26,033 nucleotides of DNA from JADFNO01 sp965369945 (GTDB lineage Bacteria; Planctomycetota; Phycisphaerae; Phycisphaerales; SM1A02). The stretch lies in contig CBDUST010000029.1 of the NCBI GenBank assembly GCA_965369945.1, forward strand, positions 1 to 26,033, read 5' to 3'. Positions 1-7,015 of the stretch are shown one piece after another (positions within the stretch are counted from its first letter, which is position 1; each line of letters opens with the position of its first letter). The notes under the pieces are model-generated. The model saw nothing but the letters and a program-made list of their open reading frames with translations. It ran no database searches and was not told the DNA's origin. Position numbers and translations under genes: made by a program.

Positions 1-448
1 ATTCGGTCCCCATCAAGTCAACCGAATATTGATCAGCATAGATCGTCTCACCATCATTAAAGATGTTGAACCAAAGGCTCCCTGATCCGCCTTCTGCCGT
101 TTCGACTTCGTAACCAAAATCGGCCCACTCGATCAGACCAATGTAATTCAGGGGGTCGAGGTCCTCCTCTAAGAGATTGACGATCGCCGGTGGCAGCCCG
201 GGCGGCCCGATCTCAAGTTGATAAGCGCCACGCGATTCGATCGAGTCGATGACCTCGAGCGTGATTTCATGCTGGATGTGAGTCGCCTCAAAGGCGGCAA
301 CAAACTGCTCGATGGTTGCCCCATCCAATACACCGACCATGATCCAGTCGTCCAGCCGTAGGTCGTCTTGTGGGCAGTCACCGGCCGACGCTAGTTGTGC
401 CAAGCCGAGACAGGAAAGAGTGGCGATAAGGATGTGTAAAGTCTTCAT
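1..448 (-). CDS. Exported protein, N-terminal part; possible S8 subtilase propeptide region
   Basis: The gene starts at 448 and runs off the left edge, so only about 149 N-terminal residues are seen. It opens with a clear signal peptide (MKTLHILIATLSCLGLAQLA, then SAG) followed by GDCPQDD. The start codon overlaps the stop of the CHAT gene by 4 bases (ATGA), so it is translationally coupled as the last visible gene of the sigma-CHAT operon. The stretch VIDSIESRGAYQLEI, the later IEWADFGYE, and FNDGETIYADQYSVDLMG near the edge resemble the propeptide and lead-in to the catalytic domain of planctomycete S8 serine peptidases, where a motif of the type ND..Y..QW/QY precedes the Asp motif. No catalytic residue lies inside the window, so the protease call is inference. 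It could equally be another exported protein of unknown function. Confidence 0.6.
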   Translation of the reverse strand, partial: MKTLHILIATLSCLGLAQLASAGDCPQDDLRLDDWIMVGVLDGATIEQFVAAFEATHIQHEITLEVIDSIESRGAYQLEIGPPGLPPAIVNLLEEDLDPLNYIGLIEWADFGYEVETAEGGSGSLWFNIFNDGETIYADQYSVDLMGTE

Positions 449-3306
449 GGTTTTCCCACCAAGATAAATGGAGCCCAAAATGCGGGATGGGCGTTGCGCT
501 CTCGAAGGCGAAGCTGGGACTCCCGCAGGGCTGCGGCAATGGGCATCCCCTTCGATGTTGAATCATGCCACAGGCTATAGAACTCAGCCATCAAATTCGC
601 TGTACTTTCGTCATTTACTCGCCAGAGGCTAACCAGCAGCGACCGAGCGCCCGCAGCCAAAAAACCGCGAAGTAGGCCCATCAATTCGTCGCCGGCGCTG
701 ATCAGGTTCCTCCCAGTTTCACATCCGCTGAGCGTGACAAGCTCAGCACGTAGCCGCATTGAGTAGATATCCCGAACGGTCAACCAACGGTCCGCAAGCT
801 TGAGCCCCGAACCCAATGGAGTATCAGCGGAGAAATGGCCGTGGCAGGCAAGATGGAGCACTCGGGCTGAGTGCGCGACGTTCAGCAGGCGATCCACGGT
901 CGCGTCTTCCCCGACGATCGGTTCATGACAACCCAAGGCGGCCGCAACGGCTTGTGCCTCTGCGGCGATGAACGGCGCCGCTTCGTCAGCCACACCCATC
1001 ACGACCGTAGCGTCCGATAGCTCGCCGTCAGACTTCGCTTGTGCGGCGTGTTCCAGCAGGCTCGCGCTGGGAACCGTCACCACCTCGTGCGTCTCGATGA
1101 GATGTTGCCGTCCATCCCACAGCGCACCAAACGGGACCAGATGCATCGGACCGTGAGGAACAACGATGATCCGTTGACCGTCCGCGAGCGCATCTCGCAT
1201 CGGCGCCATGATCGATGTGTGTATGGCCTCCAATTCGCGCAGCACGTCAGCCAGCAAACGATCGCTGCGACGTCCCTCTATTGCTCCGCGCCGCAACGCA
1301 CGATTGATCTGGAATTGGAACCGGCGAACCTGCTCCGTGAGTTGCTGAGCAGTAGTGAGCCTGCGGTAAACGGTCGCTTCATCAGACCGCACGACAAACG
1401 CCAAGACTTCGTCACCGGCCGTAAAGTATTCGACTAAAGCTGTGTTTGGCGACAGGAGTGCCTGCGTACCGGCCAGATCAATCGGCGGCGCATAAAGACC
1501 AGCTACGCCGCGCGTGCTGGCCAGGCGATTCTCCAAACGTTGCAGATCCTGCTCGCGCTGATGCAATGCTTGACGCCATCGATCGGTGATCCGCTTGGAA
1601 TCTCCAAGACTCCCGGTTCCGCCCAGTTGACTATAAAGGGCGTTGATCTCGGCGCGGAGTCGCCCGGACTGTCGAACGATCTCAGTCTCGCCGGGCGTGG
1701 TCGTGTCATCTTCGTCAGGTTCAACCAGCTCGACCGCGCCGCGCACCGTATCCAGCAGCGATCGACTCTTTGCCTGCTCTGCGCCGAGGAACGCACGTGC
1801 GATGGCAGCGTCGTCATCTGAATCCAAGACGGTCGTGACGAGATCGTGATACACGCTCAAACGATTGGTAAGGTAGGCGGCGCGGAATTGCTCGGCCTGC
1901 AGCGATCCTCTGACACGCTCAATCTGATCGATGGCGGACTCAAAGTCGGCCGCGGCATCATTGACGTTGCCTTGTGCCTTGCGCAACAAGCCGCGCAGAT
2001 GGAGTAGATCAGCCAACAGCGGTGCGACATCGAGCAGCTTCGCTGCTGACAAGGCTCGTTCGAGCTCGATTTGGACGGTCTCAAGGTCGCCGCTTTGCAG
2101 CGCTTGCTTGGCAAGGTGATATCGAGCGATCGCCGATTCGGCTGGTCGATTGCTCAATACATCCAAAGCGTTTCTCGTGAGCGCATACGCGTCTTCAACG
2201 CGACCCATCGATCCAGCGAGTTCGCCACGAATAACGTCTACCCGCGCGCGGGCTGTCGCATGACCAAGTTCGTCGAAGGCCTTGGCGCTTGCAGCGAGTG
2301 ATGTTTCAGCTTGGGCGTGCCGACCGAGCTGCAACAAGACCGTTCCCATGCCGGCTCTTGCTCGCGCAGCTTCGAGCGCCAAGCCACATTGATCCAACTC
2401 CTCAAGCGCCGCGCTATAGCCGCTTAGGGCGTCCTCCAATAGACCGAGTATTGCCATCGCATCAGCCTGCTCAGCCAGCAGGCGCGCCAAGTGCCCTCGC
2501 GCGGAATCCGATTCCAGATGTCTGCGGGCACGCTCAAAGTAATACAGCGCCCGTTCCAGTCGCCCCTGACGCGCGGCGAGTTCCGCAAGGTTGCCTTCAA
2601 CAATCGCAGTGGCCAAGGCGACATCAGCACCCTCCAGCGCTCGCAGCGCCGAGAGGTATGCTTCTTCAGCTCCCGCGAAATCGTTCAGAGCGACCAACGC
2701 TTCGCCGCGGTTGCTGTCAAGCTTTCCAACTGCGATCGGCTCTTTGATCAAAGCAGATCGTGCGCGATCAAAGTGGAACAGAGCCATGGACGGATCGTCA
2801 CGGCGGTGATAGACAATTCCGAGGTTGGCATCGGTTCGTGCCGCAAGATCAGCCTCATCATTGGCGACGAACGCACGCCGCGCGGCGTCGCCCTCAGTGA
2901 TCGCGTCATCAAATCGCCCCAACTCGCCCAACGCCTGCATCGAGGCCAGGCGCGATTTGGCTTCTTCGACCGGCTCATCGGATTGGCTTGCAATGGAGGC
3001 CGCCCTGCGCCACGAGTCCAGCGCCCGCTCGAACTGCCCTGCGTAGGCAAATGCCCGCGCTTGCGCACGGCGTGCTCGGGCCAATGCCAGTTGATTGCCA
3101 ACGACCTCGGCCAAAGACAGGACCAATTCGCTTGCTTCAAGGGCGCGATTGACTTCAACAACCGTCAGTTGCTCAGCTTCATCCCCCAGAGCCAGGAGGA
3201 TCTCGGCTGGATCACCGAACGATTGTAGTTGACTCACCCGTTGATCCGGCGCGGACGCTGCGAGCGTTTCCAGGAGTGCTGCACAATCTGGAAGCGAGGC
3301 GTTCAT
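445..3306 (-). CDS. TPR repeat protein with C-terminal CHAT (caspase-like) domain
   Basis: The protein has 953 residues. Residues about 70-480 form roughly nine tetratricopeptide repeats, recognisable by A...G....A...Y..A patterns such as GNLAELAARQGRLERALYYF. Residues about 490-600 are a charged helical linker. The last 350 residues are a CHAT domain. The expected catalytic pair is present: His822 in HLACHGHF and Cys862 in TLSGCETG, followed by the typical GAR.LLVSLW.V.D motif. CHAT domains belong to the caspase/separase-like cysteine peptidases; some cleave partner proteins after activation through TPR regions. There is no signal peptide, so it is cytoplasmic. It starts at 3306 inside the stop of the preceding gene (ATGA) with only a weak ribosome site, consistent with coupling, and its own stop overlaps the start of the exported gene. 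Target and trigger cannot be read from the sequence. Confidence 0.93.
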   Translation of the reverse strand: MNASLPDCAALLETLAASAPDQRVSQLQSFGDPAEILLALGDEAEQLTVVEVNRALEASELVLSLAEVVGNQLALARARRAQARAFAYAGQFERALDSWRRAASIASQSDEPVEEAKSRLASMQALGELGRFDDAITEGDAARRAFVANDEADLAARTDANLGIVYHRRDDPSMALFHFDRARSALIKEPIAVGKLDSNRGEALVALNDFAGAEEAYLSALRALEGADVALATAIVEGNLAELAARQGRLERALYYFERARRHLESDSARGHLARLLAEQADAMAILGLLEDALSGYSAALEELDQCGLALEAARARAGMGTVLLQLGRHAQAETSLAASAKAFDELGHATARARVDVIRGELAGSMGRVEDAYALTRNALDVLSNRPAESAIARYHLAKQALQSGDLETVQIELERALSAAKLLDVAPLLADLLHLRGLLRKAQGNVNDAAADFESAIDQIERVRGSLQAEQFRAAYLTNRLSVYHDLVTTVLDSDDDAAIARAFLGAEQAKSRSLLDTVRGAVELVEPDEDDTTTPGETEIVRQSGRLRAEINALYSQLGGTGSLGDSKRITDRWRQALHQREQDLQRLENRLASTRGVAGLYAPPIDLAGTQALLSPNTALVEYFTAGDEVLAFVVRSDEATVYRRLTTAQQLTEQVRRFQFQINRALRRGAIEGRRSDRLLADVLRELEAIHTSIMAPMRDALADGQRIIVVPHGPMHLVPFGALWDGRQHLIETHEVVTVPSASLLEHAAQAKSDGELSDATVVMGVADEAAPFIAAEAQAVAAALGCHEPIVGEDATVDRLLNVAHSARVLHLACHGHFSADTPLGSGLKLADRWLTVRDIYSMRLRAELVTLSGCETGRNLISAGDELMGLLRGFLAAGARSLLVSLWRVNDESTANLMAEFYSLWHDSTSKGMPIAAALRESQLRLRERNAHPAFWAPFILVGKP

Positions 3307-3938
3307 TGAATCTCAATGTTTCGAAGTACAACTACTTTGTCGTCCGCCTGGAGCAACATGTCGAAACACCCGGCCGGTGCTTCCAGATTGAACATCCCAT
3401 GCTCATCAGCCACTGCAACAGCTACTTTGTTCTCAGTCCCCGGCTCAACCACTGCGATCTGGACCGGTGACGATGCCTCTTGCCAATCGACCTGGCCCAT
3501 AATGCGCCATCGCATCTGGTCCTGTGGCGCATTGCCGACACCCGTAATGGGTTCGGCTTCCAGGTCGATGTTCGCCGCCTCACACTCAAATGACAGTTGG
3601 AACGTCGTGGCGGGACCGCGATAGCCGGCCAATGCAGGCTGCGCTCGGCTGTCAAACACCAAAGCAGCGATGAGCTGCTGAATTTGGTCAAGCCAACTTG
3701 CGGCGGGCGCCGGCGGGCTGGATGCAAAGATCGCTTTGGCCTTAGCAACCAACTCGGCCGGAGGCGCCGCATTTTGGTCAGTTTGCAGAGCTGCCTGAGC
3801 TTGTCTGTATAGTGCGATCGGTTCGGCCGCTTTGGGATTTGCGGCCAGATACGCTTGAACGTGCGCGGCTTGCTCCGGCGGCAATTCCCCGGCTGCGTAT
3901 GCGATGAGCTGTTCGTAGTTGATTTTGGCGCTACTCAT
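3303..3938 (-). CDS. Anti-sigma-factor-like small protein, no zinc ligands or membrane helix
   Basis: The protein has 211 residues if it starts at the ATG at 3938, which has a strong GGGAGGA ribosome site about 7 bases upstream; an upstream start at 3965 is possible but lacks this. The N-terminus (NYEQLIAYAAGELPPEQAAH, then VQAYLAANP) has the look of the anti-sigma helix bundle found downstream of ECF sigma genes, but the usual H...C..C zinc ligands are missing and no transmembrane segment is seen. The C-terminal 110 residues are predicted beta-rich (FQLSFECEAANIDLEAEP through VVLRNIEIQ), like a carboxypeptidase-regulatory or carrier-type sandwich. It lies between the sigma gene and the CHAT gene and overlaps the CHAT start by 4 bases. 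A role in holding or releasing the sigma factor is inferred from position. Confidence 0.75.
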   Translation of the reverse strand: MSSAKINYEQLIAYAAGELPPEQAAHVQAYLAANPKAAEPIALYRQAQAALQTDQNAAPPAELVAKAKAIFASSPPAPAASWLDQIQQLIAALVFDSRAQPALAGYRGPATTFQLSFECEAANIDLEAEPITGVGNAPQDQMRWRIMGQVDWQEASSPVQIAVVEPGTENKVAVAVADEHGMFNLEAPAGCFDMLLQADDKVVVLRNIEIQ

Positions 3939-4042
3939 ATCGCGAGTCCTCCCACATCTACCCAACAGAGCCTAGGCCACAACCCAGTGATACCTTTTTA
4001 GTGCTAATCCAGAAGAATTCCTCGGAGGGCCGGCCGATCGCC

Positions 4043-4627
4043 TTATTCCAGCTCTGGGATAGGCTCCGGCTCTGCCTCCTGCTCGGGATCCAGTCCCATT
4101 TCCCGCAGGATCTTCTCCATCTTCTCAAAGCAGCGAGCCCGAGTCGGGCCGATGCTCCCGACCTTCATCCCCAGTTGTTCGGCCACCGCCTCGTAATTGG
4201 GCGTCCCTGTGGCAAGAAAAAGAGCGGTCAACAGCTCCTTGCACCGTCCTCCAAGTTCCTCCAGCGCCTGCCGAACGATTTGCTGGCGCTCCCACATCAG
4301 AGCGTCGGACTCGCTTGGCTCACCAACATCATGAATCATCTCGTCCAGTTGAACATACTGGTTGGACTTCTTCCCCACCCGATAGCACTCTCGATGAGTC
4401 GTGCGAATCAGCCAGCCGGCGAGCCGTTCGTGATCACGAACCGTATCGAGCTTGCGATAGAGAATGATGAAGACGTTCTGAAAGACATCATCCGCGTCGG
4501 CGTCGGAAAAGCCGTAGCGGCGCGGGATCGAATAGACCAGCCGCTTGAAGCGATCAACAAGCTCATCCCAGGCATCATGCCGCCCAGTGAGGCACGCTTG
4601 GATAAGTTGAAGATCATTGCGGGGCAC
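4043..4627 (-). CDS. ECF-type RNA polymerase sigma factor
   Basis: Sigma-70 family protein of about 194 residues with only regions 2 and 4, as in ECF sigma factors. Region 2 includes LVDRFKRLVYSIPRRYGFS and DADDVFQNVFIILYRKL, the core-binding and -10-recognising helices. Region 4 is the helix-turn-helix NYEAVAEQLGMKVGSIGPTR followed by ARCFEKM. The C-terminus is a short acidic tail (DPEQEAEPEPIPELE). I favour the GTG at 4627 because GAGG lies 9 bases upstream; a TTG at 4642 would add five residues. It is the first gene of the minus-strand operon that continues with the anti-sigma-like and CHAT genes (104-base gap to the next start), so it probably directs transcription of its own operon. No promoter could be assigned with confidence. 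Confidence 0.92.
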   Translation of the reverse strand: MPRNDLQLIQACLTGRHDAWDELVDRFKRLVYSIPRRYGFSDADADDVFQNVFIILYRKLDTVRDHERLAGWLIRTTHRECYRVGKKSNQYVQLDEMIHDVGEPSESDALMWERQQIVRQALEELGGRCKELLTALFLATGTPNYEAVAEQLGMKVGSIGPTRARCFEKMEKILREMGLDPEQEAEPEPIPELE

Positions 4628-4889
4628 AGGCGTCGACCTCAAAAGCAGTTACAGCCCGGGCCGGTACTTTAGCCTTCCGGGCAGCGGTAGGGTCGCCGGC
4701 ACGGCCAACACCTCGTTCTTGCGGCTTTCTCTGACTGTACCTAGCGAGAGTTGTATTCCAATAGCCGGTGGCCACCTGTACCGCTCAGTAGACCCCGCTA
4801 CCAGCAACATGCCGTAGGGGCGTGTGGGGGCCAGCGGTGAACTCGCCTGCACTTTGGGAGTGCATTCGAGTACGAAGAGGAGTCGATCA

Positions 4890-5234
4890 ATGCGTTACAT
4901 CAATTATCTGCGCCGTATTACTGCAATCGTAGCAAGCGCATTCGCCTGCGCTATCGCCATGGCCCAAACCGACCCGAATAGCCCAGGCATCATCGAGCCC
5001 TGCCTCACAGCCACCATGGGACTCGAGGTGCGCATTCCCAATACAGATCAAGCAGAAGGTGACGAACTACTCAACGTCGTTGGCAGGATCGTTACGACCG
5101 ATGCGCAGGGAGCAACGAGCCTGACTGCCCCTACTTCTCCGCAGATCAGCAGCTACGTAGTCATCCTATCTATGTTCCGCTCCTTGGTAAGTTTAGCGTC
5201 TCCGGAGACCAGACACGCAGATGGTGAGCGGTAG
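4890..5234 (+). CDS. Small exported protein, possibly truncated
   Basis: This 114-residue ORF starts at the ATG at 4890, 7 bases after a good ribosome site (GAAGAGGAG). It begins with a signal peptide of normal form (MRYINYLRRITAIVASAFAC, then AIAMAQ) and continues TDPNSPGIIEPCLTATM. I recognise no family. The last 65 bases run antisense into the 3' end of the convergent lipoprotein gene, and the final residues (SLASPETRHADGER) look unlike a natural C-terminus. The simplest reading is a longer exported protein cut off near 5160 by a rearrangement, leaving the signal peptide and some 60 residues. It is divergent from the sigma operon; the 262 bases between them hold no other gene that I can support. 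Confidence 0.5.
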   Translation: MRYINYLRRITAIVASAFACAIAMAQTDPNSPGIIEPCLTATMGLEVRIPNTDQAEGDELLNVVGRIVTTDAQGATSLTAPTSPQISSYVVILSMFRSLVSLASPETRHADGER

Positions 5235-5571
5235 CCTCCTCTTCCAACGCGAGGTTCAACGCCGGTCGCTGCGCAGATGCCTCTTCGAGAGCAGCGGCAA
5301 GATCGATTTTTAGCGCCAGGGTGCCGGGAGTGGTTCTGGTGTACGCGGCATGGCTCAGCGCCGCACGAATGACGACGGGATTGTCATCCAGCGCATTGGT
5401 CCGCGCAGGCGAATGTTCATGTTCATCCACATGCGTGACCTCCACGCCTTCCGGTGGCCCCTTCTGATAGAGCGCCGCGAAGGATGCCGCGCTAGACGCC
5501 GATTGACCACACCCGACCAGCAGCAGCCAAGCCGTCAACGACGCCGAATGAATCGTACGCCACCCTCTCAT
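5170..5571 (-). CDS. Small lipoprotein with a His/Glu-rich patch
   Basis: The protein has 133 residues. Residues 16-21 (LLLVGC) form a lipobox, with Cys21 as the lipidation site after a hydrophobic signal. A patch HVDEHEH at about residues 47-53 could bind metal. The rest (NALDDNPVVIRAALSHAAY and later ALEEASAQRPALNLALEEEA) is polar and helical; no family is recognised. Its ATG overlaps the TGA of the upstream His-rich gene in the arrangement TGATG, so the two were translated together. That coupling also shows that the end of the upstream frame is genuine despite its internal stops. Its position beside a metal-efflux operon suggests a periplasmic metal-related role, which is inference. Confidence 0.65.
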   Translation of the reverse strand: MRGWRTIHSASLTAWLLLVGCGQSASSAASFAALYQKGPPEGVEVTHVDEHEHSPARTNALDDNPVVIRAALSHAAYTRTTPGTLALKIDLAAALEEASAQRPALNLALEEEATAHHLRVWSPETLNLPRSGT

Positions 5572-6116
5572 CAGTTCAGCGCCTCGTGAACGTGTGGATT
5601 CGAAGGCAGTTCGTCGAATTCGCCCGGCTCGTCTTCTTCGTCCAACGGAGGCAGCGCTTCGGGCGCGTCATCCGTCTCCACCAGCGGTGCCGACATGAAC
5701 ATGCCATCAGGACTTGAAGACGGCTCGGCTTCCTCAGCTTCCGACCGTAGCGGCTCGTCTTCGTCAGGATCGGATTGGGTGCTCCATTTCGACGTTGGTT
5801 CCTGATAGATCGTCGCGGCATAGGTCGGACGTGCGTAACGGCCGTAACTTGGGTACTACCACTAGGAGGACCGAGAGGTGTAGAAGTGCAGCCCGGCGTG
5901 ATGAACGAAGTGGGAGGGGTGATGCCCGCCATGATGAATCACGCCATGGCCACCATGATGAATCACGCCGTGACCGCCGCTGCTGAGGTGACCGCCGCTG
6001 CTGACATGACCGCCGCCGCCGCCGTGCTGCGCCAGGGCTGTCGAACTGCTCCAACCGATCACCAGCATGGCGATCACTGCCAACAGGATCGATCGTGGGA
6101 TGATTCTCGTGCGCAT
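5571..6116 (-). pseudogene. His-rich exported protein interrupted by two in-frame amber codons
   Basis: From the ATG at 6116 the frame gives a signal peptide (MRTRIIPRSILLAVIAMLVI, then GWSSSTALAQ) and a Gly/His-rich segment with HHGGH repeats and about 15 histidines. It then meets TAG at codon 85 (5864-5862), TGG, and TAG again at codon 87 (5858-5856). In exactly the same frame the sequence continues sensibly as YPSYGRYARPTYAATIYQEP and an acidic tail (SDPDEDEP, PPLDEEDEPGEFDELP) to a TGA at 5573-5571, 182 codons in all. The second half has no usable start codon before an internal ATG. Either two TAC-like codons became TAG (pseudogene), or the sequence is in error here, or the stops are read through. 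Intact, it would be a periplasmic metal-binding protein facing the divergent efflux operon. Confidence 0.7.
5929..6005. repeat. Short tandem repeats encoding the His-rich segment
   Basis: Two copies of a 24-base unit (5929-5952 and 5953-5976, sharing CCATGATGAATCACGCC) encode GVIHHGGH on the minus strand. Next to them are two near-identical 18-base units starting at 5970 and 5988 (sharing GTGACCGCCGCTGCTGA), encoding SSGGH plus V or L. They are internal coding repeats and probably vary in number between strains. Confidence 0.8.
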
Positions 6117-6400
6117 GTCCGGCCTCTCATCATTGGACCCGGTGGGGGCCGCTCGACTGCCGTACTTGGCGTCTCCAAAATACTAGGCACCGTACAGCGG
6201 CCGATACTCCCTTGCTGCGTCGGAAACGCCTTATGCTCATCTAATGGCGCTCAGCTGAGCCAACCGAAGCGTGTCGAGCTTAATGAGCCATACCCGCGGC
6301 ATGGCTTCCGGTAGGGATTCTCGCTCAAGTTGTTTTCGCGGTGGGCCGAGGGGAATATACTACGCGTTGACATGGCTTGAACAGATTGTTGTGGAAGACA

Positions 6401-6865
6401 ATGATAGGACTGCACAGGACAATCCAATGGATATTAGCCGGGTACCTGGCACTCTTGATGCCGCTGTGCTGCTGCTTCGCTTCCGGCGCAACCGAGCGCT
6501 GCGCGCCGGCAGATGACTCAAACGTTCTATCGCAGACAGTTCGCGAGCATGACCACGGAGAGCTTGCTCACCAACACGATGGTGGACACGATCGTCAGAC
6601 CCCTGCTGATCATCACGACCAGTGCGACCCGTCCTGCCCCGGGCACGATGACGGTTCCTGCGACTGCGGGTGCGACGCCCCAGGGCACCACGCTTTCACC
6701 ATTGAGAAGTCCGCGTCAGTCGACACATCACTCGGATTCTCGCACGTTCTCGTGCCCTGGCTGACGCTAGCACCCAGTGAGCAGGTGCGTCCCAACAGGC
6801 CTGCGACGAATCCACCACGCCCGCCCACATCTCTCGTGCGCATGCACTGCGCGCTGATCGTTTAG
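6401..6865 (+). CDS. His/Cys-rich exported protein, first gene of the metal-efflux operon
   Basis: The protein has 154 residues from the ATG at 6401; a TTG at 6377 in the same frame would add eight residues but has no ribosome site. It starts with a hydrophobic export signal (IQWILAGYLALLMPLCCCFA) in which the CCC run could include a lipidation site. Residues 50-97 are packed with likely metal ligands: HDHGELAHQHDGGHD, DHHDQCDPSCPGHDDGSCDC and GCDAPGHH. The C-terminal third is ordinary (FSHVLVPWLTLAP). No enzyme motif is visible. Genes of this kind often precede CusB/CusA-type pumps in planctomycetes, and a periplasmic metal buffer or sensor role is inferred. It is followed after 150 bases by the adaptor gene. 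Confidence 0.75.
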   Translation: MIGLHRTIQWILAGYLALLMPLCCCFASGATERCAPADDSNVLSQTVREHDHGELAHQHDGGHDRQTPADHHDQCDPSCPGHDDGSCDCGCDAPGHHAFTIEKSASVDTSLGFSHVLVPWLTLAPSEQVRPNRPATNPPRPPTSLVRMHCALIV

Positions 6866-7015
6866 GCCAATTGCATAGATTCCCGTACGGCTCCGCCGTG
6901 ATCGTGGTTGTTTGCGCGCATGGACGCTCGCTGTCGATGCACACCGATCCATCCTGCGCAGTGCAATGTAACCAAACCGGTCGCTCGGATTCACCTAGAA
7001 GTTTTGGAGGTCCAA

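Noticed and set aside
5576..5932. 118-residue minus-strand ORF overlapping the His-rich gene
   Set aside because: It is basic, low in structure and out of frame with the signal-peptide and acidic-tail frame, which is continuous except for the two TAG codons.
5929..6005. Regular short repeats suggesting a CRISPR or binding-site array
   Set aside because: Units are 18 and 24 bases with no spacers and encode GVIHHGGH and SSGGH in frame; they are coding repeats.
5571..6116. Recoding of TAG as a sense codon in this organism
   Set aside because: Other confident genes in the window end with TAG (for example the oxidoreductase at 20022 and the 25005-25730 gene), so TAG works as a stop.
6367..6395. 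TTGACA at 6367-6372 as a -35 box for the efflux operon
   Set aside because: No acceptable -10 lies 16-18 bases downstream, and the ATG at 6401 is too close to leave a leader.
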